A stretch of 64,000 nt of DNA from Pelagibacteraceae bacterium (GTDB taxonomy: Bacteria; Pseudomonadota; Alphaproteobacteria; HIMB59), in contig VTPN01000001.1 in the NCBI GenBank assembly GCA_008638215.1, forward strand, positions 1 to 64,000, written 5' to 3'. Position numbers and translations under genes: made by a program. The notes beneath the pieces are model-generated. The model made no database searches. It had not been told where the DNA came from and saw only the letters and a program-made list of their open reading frames with translations. Each line of letters starts with the position of its first letter. Within the stretch, counting starts at the first letter, position 1. Shown here in pieces: positions 63,254 through 64,000 of this stretch.

Positions 63254-64000
63254 TGTTGCATTTGTTGGGATGGGTGCAAGCGCTCTTGGAACATATAAAT
63301 TAAAATATTACAATCAAAACTGTTCCATAGTTGGTCTCGACAAAAGGTTCAACAACTCTAGGAATAATTTTTTCGCATTTTGGTTAACAGATTGGATGGT
63401 TCCTTTTCAAGATTTAATAAAAAATCGTTGGAATAATTGGGAGTTTTATCAGTATCAACAAAAGGTTGTTCATGAAAGCGCGACTACTCCTTATTGTGTC
63501 ATACGCTATCAAGATTGGAAAAATTATTGCCTAGAAAATAGTCAAAATATTTCTTTTAAAGAAAATGATGTAATTAAAGTTGAAAGAAAAATTGATTATT
63601 TTGAAATTACTCTTGATAGTGAAGAAAAAGTTTTTGCTAAAAATATTTATGACAGTCGATCAGTTAAGATCGATGGCGAGGGTCTTAAACAGCACTTTAT
63701 TGGTCATATTATTAAAGTAGATGCCGGGCATCAAATTAGTAATGCTCGCTTAATGGACTTTCGTGTCAAACAAGATCAAGGACTTCACTTTATATATTTA
63801 CTTCCTTTAGATGATAATCATCTTTTAGTAGAGTCTACAGTTTTCTCAAAATATTTATTAGAGCCTATTTGGTATCAAAATCAAATTTCAGCTTATGTCG
63901 AAGAAATTCTTAATATAAAAAAATATGAAATTACCGATACTGAGCAAGGTGTTCTTCCTATGTTCGAAATTAATTCACAAAACGAAGATAAGTATGTGCA
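63240..64000 (+). CDS. crtY: Lycopene beta-cyclase CrtY, 3' partial
   Basis: The frame opens with ATG at 63240 inside crtB and stays open to the window end (253 codons). It begins MKIYDVAFVGMGASALGTY, a dinucleotide-binding start typical of CrtY, and later contains FIYLLPLDDNHLLVESTVFS, matching the CrtY segment that reads LPF...LVEDT in relatives. Lycopene cyclase would make beta-carotene, which a downstream Blh dioxygenase would cleave to retinal; that gene is not in the window. Confidence 0.87.
   Translation, partial: MKIYDVAFVGMGASALGTYKLKYYNQNCSIVGLDKRFNNSRNNFFAFWLTDWMVPFQDLIKNRWNNWEFYQYQQKVVHESATTPYCVIRYQDWKNYCLENSQNISFKENDVIKVERKIDYFEITLDSEEKVFAKNIYDSRSVKIDGEGLKQHFIGHIIKVDAGHQISNARLMDFRVKQDQGLHFIYLLPLDDNHLLVESTVFSKYLLEPIWYQNQISAYVEEILNIKKYEITDTEQGVLPMFEINSQNEDKYV

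Noticed and set aside
1-64000. Mobile elements, CRISPR arrays, tRNA or rRNA genes
   Set aside because: No transposase, integrase, spaced direct-repeat array, cloverleaf-like stretch with a CCA end or rRNA segment was seen in the gaps, all of which are short.

Overview
The window is AT-rich, densely packed DNA of a streamlined bacterium. Many genes overlap by a few bases, no gap without a gene exceeds about 205 bases, and TTG and GTG starts are common. The gene content (an infB-nusA-trmB-lnt-ybeY-phoH-miaB block, a proteorhodopsin with carotenoid genes, Pst with PlcP/Agt lipid remodelling) fits a free-living marine alphaproteobacterium. I infer a member of the SAR11-like or HIMB59/AEGEAN-169-like plankton; this rests on gene content only and needs a marker-gene tree. 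I saw no rRNA, tRNA, CRISPR array, insertion sequence or prophage.

Layout. (1) 1-1643: the 3' part of fabB, then fabI. (2) 1622-16379, minus strand: a DEAD-box helicase, then a long translation and RNA-processing block. Read in the direction of transcription it is rimI, miaB, phoH, ybeY, corC, lnt, trmB, an intrinsic terminator, nusA, infB, rbfA, a 13-codon micro-ORF with a strong hairpin, truB, rpsO, pnp. rimP, ylxR and metK, usual in this neighbourhood, are not here. (3) About 16.4-46.5 kb: a phosphorus island of nearly 30 genes. It holds plcP and agt (phospholipid to glycolipid exchange), a SET-domain protein, dgkA, an aquaglyceroporin facing an arsenate reductase, phoB-phoU-pstBACS-phoR, a PHP-type phosphoesterase with an oligopeptide-type ABC importer, a 2-aminoethylphosphonate-type ABC importer, a HAD hydrolase, an EamA exporter, an FAD amine oxidoreductase with phnY and phnA, and a PiT transporter with its DUF47 partner. 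(4) 46.5-58.2 kb: housekeeping genes (glnD, trpS, nfuA, a Bax-like glucosaminidase, a polysaccharide deacetylase, tsaB, msrA, an SMP-30 protein, metY, two secreted unknowns, carbonic anhydrase). (5) 58.2-64 kb: retinal-based phototrophy. A polyprenyl diphosphate synthase and a small membrane protein lie on the minus strand. Proteorhodopsin, two small membrane proteins, crtI, crtB and a crtY cut by the window end lie on the plus strand.

How it works together. Four promoters in the island (pstS, plcP, the oligopeptide-type binding protein, the aminoethylphosphonate-type binding protein) share a near-identical 20-base element resembling a PhoB box. A 15-base core is identical between pstS and plcP. 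At pstS the element continues as about five 11-base units, the spacing expected for tandem PhoB half-sites. This ties free phosphate uptake, membrane lipid replacement, phosphonate uptake and a so far unassigned ABC/PHP system into one candidate regulon, with arsenate detoxification (arsC overlapping phoB) attached. In all three binding-protein operons a strong hairpin or terminator follows the binding-protein gene, suggesting more binding protein than permease.

Regions without genes over 150 bases: 2834-3037 (a pnp 3' hairpin), 6138-6338 (micro-ORF and hairpins), 19548-19725 (alternative hairpins), 35210-35394 (Pho box and -10 element) and 59294-59445 (proteorhodopsin leader with palindromes).
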